From assembly GCA_963556255.1 (NCBI GenBank), contig OY744604.1, forward strand, positions 70,994,890-71,058,889: a stretch of 64,000 bases of DNA. The letters are read 5' to 3'. Below, piece after piece: positions 10,103-33,788 of the stretch (position 1 is its first letter; every line of letters starts with the position of its first letter). Below the pieces are notes generated by a model. The model was given only the letters and a program-made list of their open reading frames with translations. It did no database searches and had not been told where the DNA came from. This DNA is from Allolobophora icterica (lineage: Eukaryota; Annelida; Clitellata; Crassiclitellata; Lumbricidae). The position numbers and the translations under genes were made by a program.

Positions 10103-11016
10103 TACAGGGTGGGCCAAAAAAGTAACCTCCTACAGATTTTTGCTAATATTTCGACGAAAAGCAAGAGTTTTAAAATCAAGTAATTCATATTTTCGTATAA
10201 CAGCCAAATGTCACCAGAATGTTTCAAACAGAACCAAAGTTATGTCACTTTGACTGAGTACACCCACTGTTTCTTGATGGTCCAAAAACATGTAACACAT
10301 CAAAAAATACAGAAAAACGATTTTATTAAATGACATCTCAAATAATTTGTAATATTTCGGCCAAAAGTAAGAATTTTTAAATCATTAAATGTTATTATAT
10401 TTTTTATTTTTTGTCTTTGCCCGAGGTATTTAAGATCCCTCAGGTTCTAAGATTTTTATTATTTAGAAAAGAAACGGGCACCAGCGTAACTGCACGTCAC
10501 TGTAACATCATTTAGCAAGACCTGATCGCTTGATCGTTGAACGCGAGAAGTTCGCTCCACATGTTATTGTATCGGCTGGTATTTGTTTTGGTGGTCGACT
10601 GCATTATTTTCGTTGATGAAAAGGTGGAGGTGATTGCTGCATATTAAGTTTCTCGCCTGCTTCCAGAATTAATTTCTGATTGCAAGCGTCTTCTGCCAGC
10701 TGGATTCAGCTTTCAGCAAGACGGCGCACCAACGCATACTGCTTGTCTCACGCAAAATTGGCTCATTGCCCTGGTTTCATTGAGAAGGACCAATGGCCCC
10801 CAAACTCTCCGGATTTGAAGCCCCTGGGTTATCACGTGTGGGGAGCTATGCTGGAGAAGTACCACAATCTGCGACCAAAGCCAGAAACGATAAGAGATTT
10901 TAAGGTCGCATTGGAGTTGATATGGGAATTCTCTGGAATCTATCAACCACGCCATCAAAACTTTACAAAGAGACTCAGAGCATGTGTGGGTACTGCTAGT
11001 GGACACATTTTGGTAT
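10103..11016 (+). mobile_element. Truncated Tc1/mariner-like transposon
   Basis: The left edge begins CAGGGTGGGCCAAAAAAG, a typical terminal pattern, at the point where similarity to unit B stops. Similarity resumes at about 11010 (TTTTGGTATAAG). The right terminal repeat is missing, so the element is truncated. It contains the transposase remnant at 10650-11016. Confidence 0.6.
10650..11016 (+). pseudogene. Tc1/mariner transposase C-terminus
   Basis: One frame gives FQQDGAPTHTACLTQNWL (about 10706-10760) around the second catalytic Asp. After a frameshift another gives WPPNSPDLKPLGYHVWGAML with the third Asp and a helix ending KRLRACV. These are classic mariner-family blocks. The frame changes and missing N-terminus make it a pseudogene. 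Confidence 0.8.
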
Positions 11017-11267
11017 AAGTCATGTACAAAAATTCAGCCGCAATAAGAGACCAGAAAGAAATAATAGGAGCTTGACCAGTGCATAGATATCTTTTCATTT
11101 GATATTTATAGGATTGTTATTATTGTACGCAACTATAAAGCATATCACACAGTGAGGCTAGGAAGGCCAAGTTAATTTTATGTTGCCTAGAATTGTGCGA
11201 AGTAGTCGCACTATTGTCGAATAACTCTAGCACGGTGAACTAATTGGATGATATTTTTGTCTCCGAG

Positions 11268-22884
<11,617 letters not shown>

Positions 22885-23491
22885 TGTGCAATTGCTTATT
22901 AAATGGAGATTTTGAGGCAAGCGCGGATCTATAAGTTTTACAGATTACTAAAGACACAAATGACTTTTTTTTAGCTGCATTTGCAAGTAGACTACTAAAA
23001 GCAAGTTACTCTATGCCGATTTACTCTAACTATTAGAACACTTTGCAGTGTCCTATTAAATCCTGAAGAGCTGATATGCGCAGTCCAGAAGTAACTCGTG
23101 TAGGCCTATGTAGGTACCAAACTAAAATCTTAATGTGAAAGCTGTCCATTTTGAGAATGAATATTAACAACATTTTGTGGACCTTTCTACTGGTTATCCA
23201 CTTTAGCATTATGTTTTCAAATGTAGTGGCATTAGTTATTTTGCTGTTTTACACGTGATTTGCACTAGTTAGTACTCATTCGTAAACTGCGCAGTAATAG
23301 GACTATCGATGAACTATGTGACAACTGTGGATATGATTGCCTAAACGCACACATTAAAGGGCATGAAATTTAGTTTCTTATTCCATTGGTTTCATTATTT
23401 GAAGTAAACGTTATTGTTGCATGTCACATTCTGTCCCGATACTTTGCCTTCCAATTTCTTGATTATGTATATAATCTAAATGAATCATACC
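22885..23491. other. 3' flank of gene A, no further feature
   Basis: It aligns with 48712-49330 of unit B. It probably contains the 3' untranslated region. No element or ORF is recognised. Confidence 0.4.
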
Positions 23492-23499
23492 ATCACTAC

Positions 23500-23882
23500 C
23501 AGGCCCGGTTCGTCCGTTAGGCAAACTAGGCAGCCACCTAGCGCCGCCGATTTTTAGGGGCCGCCAATTTTCCATTTTTCCTAAATTATTTAATTATTAT
23601 TCGCTAGATGGAAGTATTGTAGTGTTGGTTTATAGTGCTGGTGTAATAAATCGCGCAGATGTAGCCGTGAATTCCTAAAAAAGGTAATGACATTCATTTG
23701 TGAGGCGAATTCCTAAAATAAAAAAAGGTCATCAACTTTTTTTGTAAGATGAAATTCCAAAAAAGATGGATGAAATTACCATGACGAAAATCTAAAAATT
23801 TTCCGACGGTTTGCTTAGGGCCGCCTGTTTGCCTAGGGCCGCCGGTTTGCCTAGGGCCACCAAATGTCTTGAGCCGGGCCTG
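23500..23882. mobile_element. hAT-type MITE, CAGGCCCGG ends
   Basis: The ends CAGGCCCGG and CCGGGCCTG are inverted. The eight-base duplication ATCACTAC is perfect (23492-23499, 23883-23890), and unit B near 49340 is empty. It holds three tandem units like GCCTAGGGCCGCCGGTTT near its right end and the dispersed GGTCATCAAC motif. Confidence 0.9.
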
Positions 23883-24262
23883 ATCACTACGGTACTTGTC
23901 TATTAACAGTTTAAAGACACGCTGCATTGGTTCCCAGTCACTTTTAGTAGACTGTCGTTAAAGTGTTAACCGGCGTCTTATTAACAAGACTGTTTGACGT
24001 TTGTCTTCGCTTTGACTTTTCTACTAGACCATCGACAATTTTGTTCAGTTGTTCCGTAGAGCTGAGAAAGCAATGTCCAACTGAAATGACTTTTCTTACA
24101 TTGGCATCATCAGCTTTATAATGATAATGATTAATTAAGCGTCTCTGGTGGTTTATAAATTGCCACAATTACGTTGCCGCTTTCTTATTAGGGCCTACAT
24201 AATTATTAATACAACATAGGCGTCAACATATGGTAATAACTTATTTACTACACTTGCTAATC

Positions 24263-24780
<518 letters not shown>

Positions 24781-24969
24781 TTATATCTCGATGCAAAGTT
24801 CGCAGCGACTGAACAGGATAGCCGACCTTTCTCATAAGTCATTGATGCTACGTTCTCGTGTCGGTCGCTAGACTGAGTTCAATGGTAAAATGTGAGCGCT
24901 ACAATGTTTTAAATTCAAACTGCATCGGTTATAAGACTAAACGAACATACTATTGTTGACTGATCAAAG

Positions 24970-25221
24970 CTAGCAATTTCTCATTTTTAAGCCATATGAT
25001 TCAGGCATACGCATTAGGCGGTTCCAAAGAACTATTATCTCCAACGATAGGCCATCATTTGTTGCCATCAAACCGATATGATTCTCGTAGGTTTTGTCAC
25101 TGCTACTGCCAATACTACCATTGTAATCACCGTAGAGCTTGTTGGTATGATGCTGCACAATGTTTTTGAAATACCCATTGTTTATCTTAATTGCACAGCA
25201 ATGGTAATTCTGGTACGACAA
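24970..25221 (-). CDS. Conserved short ORF of unknown function (unit A)
   Basis: An 83-codon minus-strand frame with GDYNGSIGSSSDKTYENH is also open in unit B (51312-51560, 82 codons). About eight residues differ. No splice context or family is recognised, and many of the differences change residues, so it may simply be non-coding sequence or an old gene fragment. Confidence 0.2.
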   Translation of the reverse strand: MSYQNYHCCAIKINNGYFKNIVQHHTNKLYGDYNGSIGSSSDKTYENHIGLMATNDGLSLEIIVLWNRLMRMPESYGLKMRNC

Positions 25222-25397
25222 TCAGCAGATGTATTTTGTTGCAACATACCCAGACATTCACAGAGCTCCCTAATGGTAATATCCACAATCACAAGGCTAT
25301 GAAAGTCTTTCATGCATTGGACGCCGAGGGAGAGTTGGCTGGAATCGATAGAACAAATTCTCTAGACCCTGTCTCGATTGCAATGGACAATGCTTAA
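25191..25397 (+). pseudogene. Coding-like fragment, unknown family
   Basis: The plus strand reads MKVFHALDAEGELAGIDR before a stop. The unit B counterpart (about 51601-51736) keeps LDAEGELAGIDRTNSLDP but has an upstream stop. It could be a relic exon. The identity is unclear. Confidence 0.25.
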
Positions 25398-26284
25398 GTA
25401 TTTCATCGATCGTATGGAGAAGGACATGTTTACTGGTTCAGAAAGCTCCATAAGACTTCCATTATCGCTAAGACTGTTATACCAATTGGCTTCAGGGCGA
25501 CAAGTCTGGCGATTCCCAACATGATGTTCATTCGACTATAATTATTATTACATTCTGTTAGTAGTTGGTGAGTATCAAAATTGTATCAACATTTCTGTTA
25601 CATTTTACTGTCATCAATAATATGTCTTGGTTCTTTTATTTATGGTCTTTATCGCCAATAATAAGTTCCTTTGTAGCCAGTGGGTCCATGAAATGCTGGA
25701 TTCAGTAATCGGATAATGAAGGATTTAATCATTTTACCTAATATACAGACTTTGTCATTGCAGCTTGATACTCGTATTTGCTCACTCACAATAGGCGCCC
25801 ACCGTAGATGCCTATATTTGCTTCTCAGAATGAAAGCCAATGTAGGGGCCTATGTTTCCTACAGTATTTAATTCAGACTATAATTCTGTTAGGCATACTG
25901 TATAATTACCGGCAATATTAAAAAGTGTAGCGTGTACTTTTCACCGGTTTTCCTGACTTGACATCAGCCCATTAGTAATAGTACCAAAAATGAAACATTT
26001 TACTCAGCCCACACAATTTATCAAAATGAAACTAACTCTAGGTGACTTAGGTGAGCATTTTCTAAGTATGGCTTTGCTGCTTTAAGTGTGCTTCTAATAA
26101 AATTTAGTCTGTTGGAGATCTTGGAAGCGATGAAAGGGTACCAAGAAACAAAACCTGATCGCTGGCTTGTGAGAAATACGTTACAATTATTGCAGCCAAT
26201 CAGCTGTGGATAATATAAAAGTTTCCAAAAGCATAAAATGTTGAACAAGCAATCAACTTTTTGACTGTACACCGCCTCAATCAA

Positions 26285-26420
26285 TCACTCCTGTTGTCCT
26301 CGTGGCCAAGATCTTGGTTTCGAGTGCACTCGAGTTCGTTTTAGGAGTCTTTGTCTTGGTCTTGAGGCTAAGTCTTGGTCTTGGTCCTGATGCAAGCTGC
26401 TAAAACTACGCTCTAAAATT
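26285..26420. repeat. CTTGGTCTTG satellite end (unit A)
   Basis: Repeated TCTTGGTCTTGAG and the palindrome CGAGTGCACTCG mark the last stretch shared with unit B (52655-52745). The repeat family continues in unit B around 54096-54810. Confidence 0.65.
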
Positions 26421-26767
26421 TGTGGGGAAACAGGAAAAGAGTCAATAGTAATTTGTATAGACTGCTTTTCGCATTGGCATTGCCGCAATTCTGCATAGCA
26501 CTCTATTATTACTTAGGCCTATACACAGGCTTTCCCAAAATTATCTGAAGTCACCGTGTGTAGTGTGTTCCATCTTGACAATCTTGAGACTTGAGTGGAT
26601 GTCAGGTTCAAGTTTACTTTCGCACAAAATTTAATTACGATCAATTCGAACTATATTCATCGTTTTACAGGAAAATTGTATGTTCAAAGACTCTGCTTTA
26701 CTAAGGGCAGTGACGGCTACATTTCTGGCGTTTTCTTTAACCCGCCAACGCCGGGTTCACCCTCTTC

Positions 26768-26836
26768 GACTGCGAAGCAGTCAGTCCACGGGAGACTGCG
26801 AAGCAGTCGTCGCCAGAGGGCGACTGCGAAGCAGTC
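26768..26836. repeat. Three copies of a 15-bp palindrome
   Basis: GACTGCGAAGCAGTC occurs at 26768-26782, 26794-26808 and 26822-26836, separated by 11 and 13 bases. Each copy is a 6-bp stem with a GAA loop. CAACGCCGGGT flanks the cluster on both sides (about 26748 and 26923). The region is much more GC-rich than its surroundings. Confidence 0.85.
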
Positions 26837-27159
26837 AGTCCACGGCAGAGATCGCAAGACGCGACAAGGCGTATACAACACTGCGAATTCGCTACAGGGA
26901 TTGAAACTTATAACCCCGGGCAACGCCGGGTAAACCAGCGAGTAGAAAATATACAGCTAATAAGAGCGCTAGATGGACAGAAAAAGTTATGGTACTAAAA
27001 ATGGCGAATATGATATCTTTGGTCAGACAACAAACACACCGGAAGTTCTGAATTTCCGGTTGATTTCGTTTCACATAAACATAGAATTGCTGTGAGAACT
27101 GCGTTCAAGAAATATTATAGAGACCTATGCGAAGCAATAGACTATAATAAATAGCTAGA

Positions 27160-27450
27160 TACATATATGCATACATATATACATACTTACACGGGTACAT
27201 ACATACATGCATGCATATATACATACATGCATGCATATATGCATACATACATACGTTAGGGTGTGCCAAGAAAACTTTCGTTTGGAAATGAAAAGACTCA
27301 TCAGTTAAAATGTTTCCTTGGTGAAAGGTAGCCTAATTTAAGAGAAAAAACTCAATTTTTGAGACATACATACGCACATACATACATACATACATACATA
27401 CATACATACATACATACATACATACATACATACATACATACATAATACAT
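27160..27450. repeat. CATA microsatellites
   Basis: Runs of CATACATA at 27160-27250 and a near-perfect tract at 27365-27445. Confidence 0.9.
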
Positions 27451-27667
27451 ATAGGCCCTACATACATAGTTGTTTCCTTGGTGAAAGGTAATTTCATAGA
27501 AAAAAATCAATTTTTGAGACAACTGGGTTCTAAAATAAAAATACATTGCAGTATGCCCGTATTAAATTATTACTAATTTTACTTATAAGCTATGACATGT
27601 TTCTGGTTTCCTCTTCAGCATCAATTCCTTTTCATCAGCAATAATAATAAAGGTAAAGTAAAAACTA

Positions 27668-27888
27668 GCGTGGTGGCTCAGTGGTAAGTTCGGCGCCTTG
27701 TGACCGGAGGGTTGCAGGTTCGAATCCCACTCTAGCCGCTGCATACGGACCTTGGGCAAGTCCTTCACTCGCAATTGCTCGTGGCGCTTCGGCGTGAAAT
27801 TCCGGCACAGTATCAAATGCTGTAGTCGGGAGCGCCTCTGAGTAGTATTAGACTTCGAGAGGCGCTATAGAAATATCCGAAATAAAAC
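27668..27888 (+). mobile_element. tRNA-derived SINE family 1, plus strand
   Basis: GGTGGCTCAGTGGTAAG (box A) and GGTTCGAATCC (box B) are intact. The body has GACCTTGGGCAAGTCC and the tail GAGGCGCTATAGAAATATCC. It is the least rearranged of the three copies here. Confidence 0.88.
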
Positions 27889-28186
27889 AGTGTCTCCGTC
27901 CGAAACACGGTCTCGTCACATCAAAACCCAATTTGTCAAGCATTTTTAAAGTACAGCATTATGACATTATATAGAGTTCTTTTCTCGCCAGGTGACCGAA
28001 TACCTTAAATAAGAATTGTGGAGCCATAGGTTTACTCAGAGAATTTCCAAAAAGGGATGGAACTTGGTGGACTGAAGGCGATTCTGAGCAAGATTTATAG
28101 AACCTGATCATCAGGTTGTTAGAAGGTAGCGTACAGGTCAAGAACTGCGAACAGTAACGAAAACATCGAAGAGGGTCGAGATCTTG

Positions 28187-29523
28187 CTTGAACCCTTTGG
28201 AAGTGAGGTGAAGCACTGGAACGTTTGTGGTGAGGTAGGGTATGACATATCTCAATACATATTTTTACCTGCAAGTCGCGATATCACCTACATAGCATTA
28301 ATTGAAGGGCTTGCAGCAATAACCAGGTATGTCGGATTTTTTGAGTTTTGGGAAAATGGCTTCAAAGATTTGACACTTCAAACTGTTGTATCTAAGCCAT
28401 TTTACGAGATATCGACAAGCTGTTTGAAACACCGTCTGAGTTGTTATTGTCTTTCACGAAATTGTTACATAATGCAATGCAAAAGATAACTTTAATGTTT
28501 TTTCACGACATTTTCCTTCATACCTGGTTATTGACACTCAATAGCCCAACATCGCCTGCTGTTAGTCGACATACCTTATTCTTGCACCAAATGGTGACTA
28601 GCACACAGTACAAATTAATCGTGCAATAAAAAGGTAGGTCATCATAGTTACTTTACAGTAAGGAAAAAATAACGCAAAATCAGTGAATTGTAGAGTAAGT
28701 AACAGTCAATAACCGGGTATGTCAAATAACCTGATTATTGCACCGGTTTTAATACAAAGATTACTAGAAAGAACGACAATTTTTGTTATCATACCGGGTT
28801 ATTGCACTGGAGTAATGCTGCCGGCTGCTAAAAACCATATGTCGACAAACTTGTTTATCCAAAAGCCAATAAAAAAATAATCGGATTTGCACCAAATTTG
28901 CAGGGTATATAGAATACAATAGTCCAAGCACGCTGGCATACTTTTTCACATAAACCAGGTATGTCGACATACCTGGTTATCGAGGCAAGCCCTTCAATTG
29001 TGAGCTAAACTATAGTTTTATTACCAATTATCAACTAAACTGGTGATTATCACGAAAAAATAACTGTTTTTGATCATTATTGAAATGGCCAGCAGGTTAA
29101 CTAATAACCATGAGCACGTGGATTTTTCTGTCCTCATTCGCAACATTACCAAACGCACGAATAGCCAATACCTCAAGTGAAATAGAGACTGTTCTCGTAT
29201 AGTCATCATGTTCAACTAACTGCTCAATGCAAGCCATGCACACAGTATTAGCGTGTTCAAGGCGCACTCGCTTGATACACGCATGACATGTAAATCATGT
29301 TTTACGATCCCTGTATACGAGAAATTATAATTTCATTTTAATATGCAAGAAAATTTAAAAAAAATTGTGCGTTCAAAAGTACCTGAGACTGCCGTTAAGT
29401 GTCCGTATTTCACATTCACTAAGGTAAACAAAAATTATCCAAGCTGGTTCCACTTTTTACGTAGAACACCTAACTTAGAATAGCTATGGGTGTGTCATAC
29501 CCCACCTCACCTTCAAAGGGTTA
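28187..29523. mobile_element. Probable larger inverted-repeat element hosting a MITE
   Basis: AACCCTTTGGAAGTGAGGTG near 28190 and the complement of about 29490-29523 (AACCCTTTGAAGGTGAGGTG) are inverted relatives, both continuing into GGGTATGACA. The inner MITE at 28304-28995 lies between them. No target duplication is clear. Confidence 0.5.
28304..28995. mobile_element. MITE with repeated ATAACCAGGTATGTCG motif
   Basis: Inverted ends start GAAGGGCTTGC and continue with ATAACCAGGTATGTCG. AATT flanks both sides (28300-28303, 28996-28999). The internal motif recurs at about 28325, 28520, 28570, 28710, 28790 and 28955 in both orientations. Confidence 0.7.
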
Positions 29524-29529
29524 AGTGAA

Positions 29530-31220
29530 GAGGACAAACCGCAAACGCCACTCGCACAGAAGGAACTTGAACGAGAACTGGGCAATTCTCAGGCTTCAGT
29601 AAATGAAAAACAGTCGAGAAAGACCCGGGATTAAGTGTTTCAAAAGTATAAAGACACTAAAGTCACAAAGGCCAACAAACCGACAGAACTGAGCACTTCA
29701 TGCTTCGTTATTCTTCACATATGGTTCATTTCATTCGTTCATAGACGAACAACTTTTCACCGTCGCTGTACCACTGAATAGCCAAAATGATCGTTTATAT
29801 GTTGCTGTTGGAACCCGGAAGTGTTGGAACACAGTGCCGTTGGAAAACGCTGTAAATTGGATTTTCTTGGAATCGTTTAATTCGAATTCGCTCAACTTTC
29901 AGTCAATCGGTAATAGTCATTGTGTCTGCACTTGGCAGAGCAGGGATATACTTCGTGGAACCTGGTGTTAAAACTAACGGTGCATGCTACCGGAACGGAG
30001 AAGCTCTTATCAGATATACGAGATGTCTACAAAACAGGAAATCTAAATGTCTCTGAGCTACATCAACGTATCATTTGAACCGGCGATGAACTGGGTCAAC
30101 GCACAATTGACTCTGAGTCAGTGGGGGAGGCGTGCCTCACTGCCTGTTTCGTAGCTAAAGGAGGGCATTTTGAGCCATCGAAATATAGTTAAATTGGCTA
30201 TTTCTAAATCTGATTAAAATTCAACTGTTATTTATTCTGAATGCAAGTTTCTAATGAAACTTTACAGGAGGTCAATTGCTTCCACTCACCGTGTAGACAA
30301 CGTATTTATTGATTTGCGGTGTAGATTACTAGATTGGTTACAGTCACCGCCTCAGCTGGGCTTTGTGATCATTGAATTTAAATATCGTTTTCGCAGTTAA
30401 ATTCATTGCCAGCTATTCACGCTTGATTTTTTTGCAGAGTTAGAAATTTCGTGAAAAGATTTCACTATTCGACATGGAAGTCGTTTTACGAATAGCTGTT
30501 GTCTGATCTTGGAAGTTAGGCCCTTATTTGGCATTTGGGTAGGCCTACGCTTCAGAGTGCTATGGTTTAATTTGCATGTATCGGATTTTACATGACTTAC
30601 CGTACCTGTAGGCCCTATATAATGCGCACTGTTGAGGGACGGTGCTTTTAACTATGAATAATTAATTGACCAGTGCACGTGCTCAAACGGAGAAGCATTA
30701 TTGCGGGCAGATGATTGATTTGCAGTTGTATGAAAGGGTTTACCTGACAATGACTCTGTCCGTAATTAAGGCAGCAAACCGCGTTTCTCTCAACGGATCG
30801 ATTGGATAGGACCGAAGTGTATGACACCTACGACATGTTAGGCCTATATGTCGAAGTCACCCTAATTGTTCAGATACTATTCTAGACTATGTATGTACTA
30901 GCCAAATATGTGGATGCTTTGTTGTAGCATTTTGGTTTTAGTTGTTTCGGTTCAATAAAGGCTTTTTTCACAAAACGTTGAGATCTGGTTCAATAAAGGC
31001 TTACAAAACGTTGAGGCTTAGCCTTTGAGAAATTTAAGTAGCATAGAAAACCTTTCCCAACAGTAGAAGATCTGAAAATGTTGTAATATTCATTCCGAAT
31101 CATTCGGAATCATAAAGTGCCCTAAGTTGACCTCAAGAGAACGACACAATTATTAGATTAGGATTAGGATTCAAGAGATCAAATGCCATATTTTCCGGAA
31201 CTGCCATGGTGTTATTATTT
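29530..31220. other. Intergenic stretch with weak coding-like patches
   Basis: Short open patches such as SEEDKPQTPLAQKELEREL (about 29525-29640), a possible exon after the acceptor CGTTCATAG at about 29741, and NGACYRNGEALIRYTRC near 29980 look protein-like but cannot be joined into a gene. A duplicated GGTTCAATAAAGGCTT lies near 30950-31010. Nothing else is recognised. Confidence 0.3.
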
Positions 31221-31227
31221 CTCGCAG

Positions 31228-31411
31228 ATGGTGTCTTTCCTGCGCCACCTGGTGATTCAATTCAGGTGATTTACTTAAAAGCTATTTTCATCGTATGAAA
31301 GTCGTTTAAATTCCAAGTGAACGACTACAAGAGTTTCAGCAACGTTTCTCTTCTTTTGCATCAGACTATCTACACGTTAGAATACATTCCGCCTGAAATG
31401 CATATTATCAA
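31228..31411 (+). pseudogene. Relict third gene copy, exon 5-like
   Basis: After the acceptor CTCGCAG the sequence parallels exon 5: DGVFPAPPGD, then a stop, then KSFKFQVNDYKS and IPPEMHIIK before a GTAAAC donor. The in-frame stop and missing partners make it a pseudogene. Confidence 0.75.
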
Positions 31412-32255
31412 GTAAACAGCTTTACTGTGAACTGAACATAAGTTCAGGTTGATCCTTGACAACTGCACAAAAACATTCACTATGCTGCAACGCAAGTTTA
31501 ATTTTTGAGCAACGGACGCAATTACCCGCAATGACTATGAGTGTGCACTGCTTCAATGGATGACTGAACCGTAAATAGCCTCAGTGGAATTCCACACTGC
31601 GTGCGCTGTGACGGTGCTACCGTTGTTAAATAAGAGGTCGTTGGGTGCTACCAAGTATAGATGAGGCAAATACGTAACAATATGGCAAGCCATTGCAAAA
31701 AATGCAAAAAACAGCGGAGAAAAAGTCTCTACCACATCCCAATCATATCGCCACCCATGCAGCTCCCTATGACACAGCCAACGTGTGCTGCAGGAAGTGC
31801 GTGTTATTCAGCAGGCTCAAATTTATGACTGTCGGTTGCTTCTTGCTCTGAAACGTAATCGATGTCATGTTGTTCTTCAACCCTTTCCTCCCTCCTGTCT
31901 TCAGTTTCCTCAACGCATTATCTTCATCATCGAATATTTTCTTTCTAATTTTCAGCAACAGTATATCTATCCAGGGGCGTAGCCAGCTTTTCATGGGCCT
32001 GGGTGCAGAGGTTCCCGTATGGGCCCCTGTTCGGCCCTATAAGGTCTGTAGCCTTGCGTTCTTAACAATATTGTTGTGGACTCATGCGTATGTCATCCGA
32101 CACCTAGGCCTAATGCCTAAATCAAGGTCTTAGGTCACAGTCATAAAATTGTGTTTACAATATTTCGCTATTAGGCCTATACAGATAAATCAACCATCAA
32201 GAACCAAAATTAGTTATTCCGTTCATTAACTTAACTGTAGGCCTACTAGCGCTAC

Positions 32256-33031
32256 CATGGGCGTCCAGGATTTTGGCGCTTTTTGCGCATATTTTACAAA
32301 AATAAAGTCCTTTGATTATTATGATTATTACAACAGTTCCAACTAAATTTTCAATGCAGAAAAATTATTTACAGGGCAGACGCTAAAAAGTGGTTGCAAA
32401 GTCGCAAACATATTTAAGACATTAAACATTTCCAGTCATTTTGGTGAATCAGTGGTCATCATCATTTATGTGATAATGAAGCATAAACGAACATTACATA
32501 GGCATAGGCCCCTACCAGTAGGCTACATAGACGAAAACTCTTTAAGTCTTAAACATTTACACCCGTGCAGTGTCATTTTTTGCCGTCCAGAAATTCTTAA
32601 ACCTTAATTATTTCACGCATATTAGATTAAGATATTTACATTTAGATGTTCCCATTAGTGTAATTAATATTAGTATTTCATTGTTTACTATTTAGCCAAT
32701 AGACGACAGAGGAAGAGATGGGAAGACACGATACAACAAGACCTAAAGCTCCTCAAACTGAAGAAAGAAGATGCTCAAGAAAGAAACAAGTGGAAGAGAA
32801 GGATCCGAGTGGCTAACCCCTCTCCAAAGAGGGATTAATTAATTCGAGCCTGACGGGAAAGAAGAAGTTTACTATTTAGCCAATAAGTAGACTCAAATGC
32901 GTCTATTGCGTCCGCGTGCCGGCGCCATTGTTTATTTAGGTAAAGTTCTTGACCATTATATATTTTTTGTCACGTGTTCTGTGTTCGTGAATAGCTTGCA
33001 CTCCCCCTACAAAATTCCTGCGGACGCCCAT
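32256..33031. mobile_element. Nested MITE, CATGGGCGTCC ends
   Basis: CATGGGCGTCCAGGATTTTG at the left and the complement of CAAAATTCCTGCGGACGCCCATG at the right form imperfect terminal repeats. The flanks AGCGCTAC and AGAACTAA agree at five of eight bases, a weak trace of an 8-bp duplication. Confidence 0.6.
32702..32866 (+). mobile_element. Very short LINE 3' copy with 19-bp target duplication
   Basis: GTTTACTATTTAGCCAATA flanks it exactly at 32683-32701 and 32867-32885. The insert encodes a LINE protein end (RKRWEDTIQQDLKLLKLK ... VANPSPKRD stop) and finishes GGGAAAGAAGAA. This is a classic 5'-truncated insertion by target-primed reverse transcription. Confidence 0.85.
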
Positions 33032-33788
33032 GAGAACTAATGCTGTTTGTGTACGGCCTACAAAAACTAAACAATGCCATTCATGTTTAGCATGCAATAC
33101 AACTCACTCACAGAAGAAACACGAATGCTGTAAGAATTAGACGGATAAATCACAATGTTATGATTTCAGTTATTTCTCAATCGAATTTAACACGTGTCAT
33201 GTTGCATACTTATTCACTTATAGCCCAAGTACTTAAAACAATGCTGGCGTTATAGAGTTTTCTTTCTAGCCTTTTGTTCAGCAAAAAATTCAATCATCCT
33301 CGCAACGTTGCTTATCCTTGCACGCTCATTCTCAATATAGCAGTGCTCGATCAGAAAGCCTTTCCTGCATGTGACATTATGCTTCTCAAGTAATTTTTGA
33401 TGACTTTCAATTTTGAAAACGAGCGTTCCGATTATGCAAAGTAAGGAAGTAATGCAAGTGTGTCGACTGTCGAAACTTTCGAACATCACAACTACTATAT
33501 CTGTCACCAAATGAGAAGGAATGTGAATTAGATTAATTGTTAAAAGAAACTTTCAACTGTGGTTATAAAAAATTATCAGTTATCCCTGTGGGCCCCTGAA
33601 TGTCGTGGGCCCGGGTGCCTTGCGCCCCCTGCACATATGATAGCTACGCCCCTGTGAAGACTTTATTTCATCGTGGTGCCGCGTTGTTAGGTCGTTTAAT
33701 TGCACCTCTCAAACGTGTTTGAAGTTGCCCGAAACGGGTGTTCAGATATGAATACGATTACTACTATGATTTCAAATAGTGTTATTTG

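Larger units (their letters stand above)
31973..33654. mobile_element. hAT-type element with CAGGGGCGTAGC ends
   Basis: The left end CAGGGGCGTAGCCAGC and the right end GATAGCTACGCCCCTG are inverted. Just inside both, GGGCCC-rich sequence follows. The flanks do not match, so the two ends could also come from different copies. A second MITE (32256-33031) is nested inside. A minus-strand 86-codon ORF (33250-33510) is of unknown origin. Confidence 0.6.

Noticed and set aside
11231..11267. Longer exon 1 using the CTCTAG acceptor
   Set aside because: In copy A it would contain TGA in frame, and a one-base length difference between copies would shift the frame; the acceptor at CCGAG keeps both intact.
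26768..26836. CRISPR-like array
   Set aside because: Only three 15-bp palindromes with short spacers in a eukaryotic context, and no cas genes.
27668..27740. Functional tRNA gene
   Set aside because: Boxes A and B are fine, but the sequence is repeated with an attached SINE body and tail in three places, so it is a SINE head.
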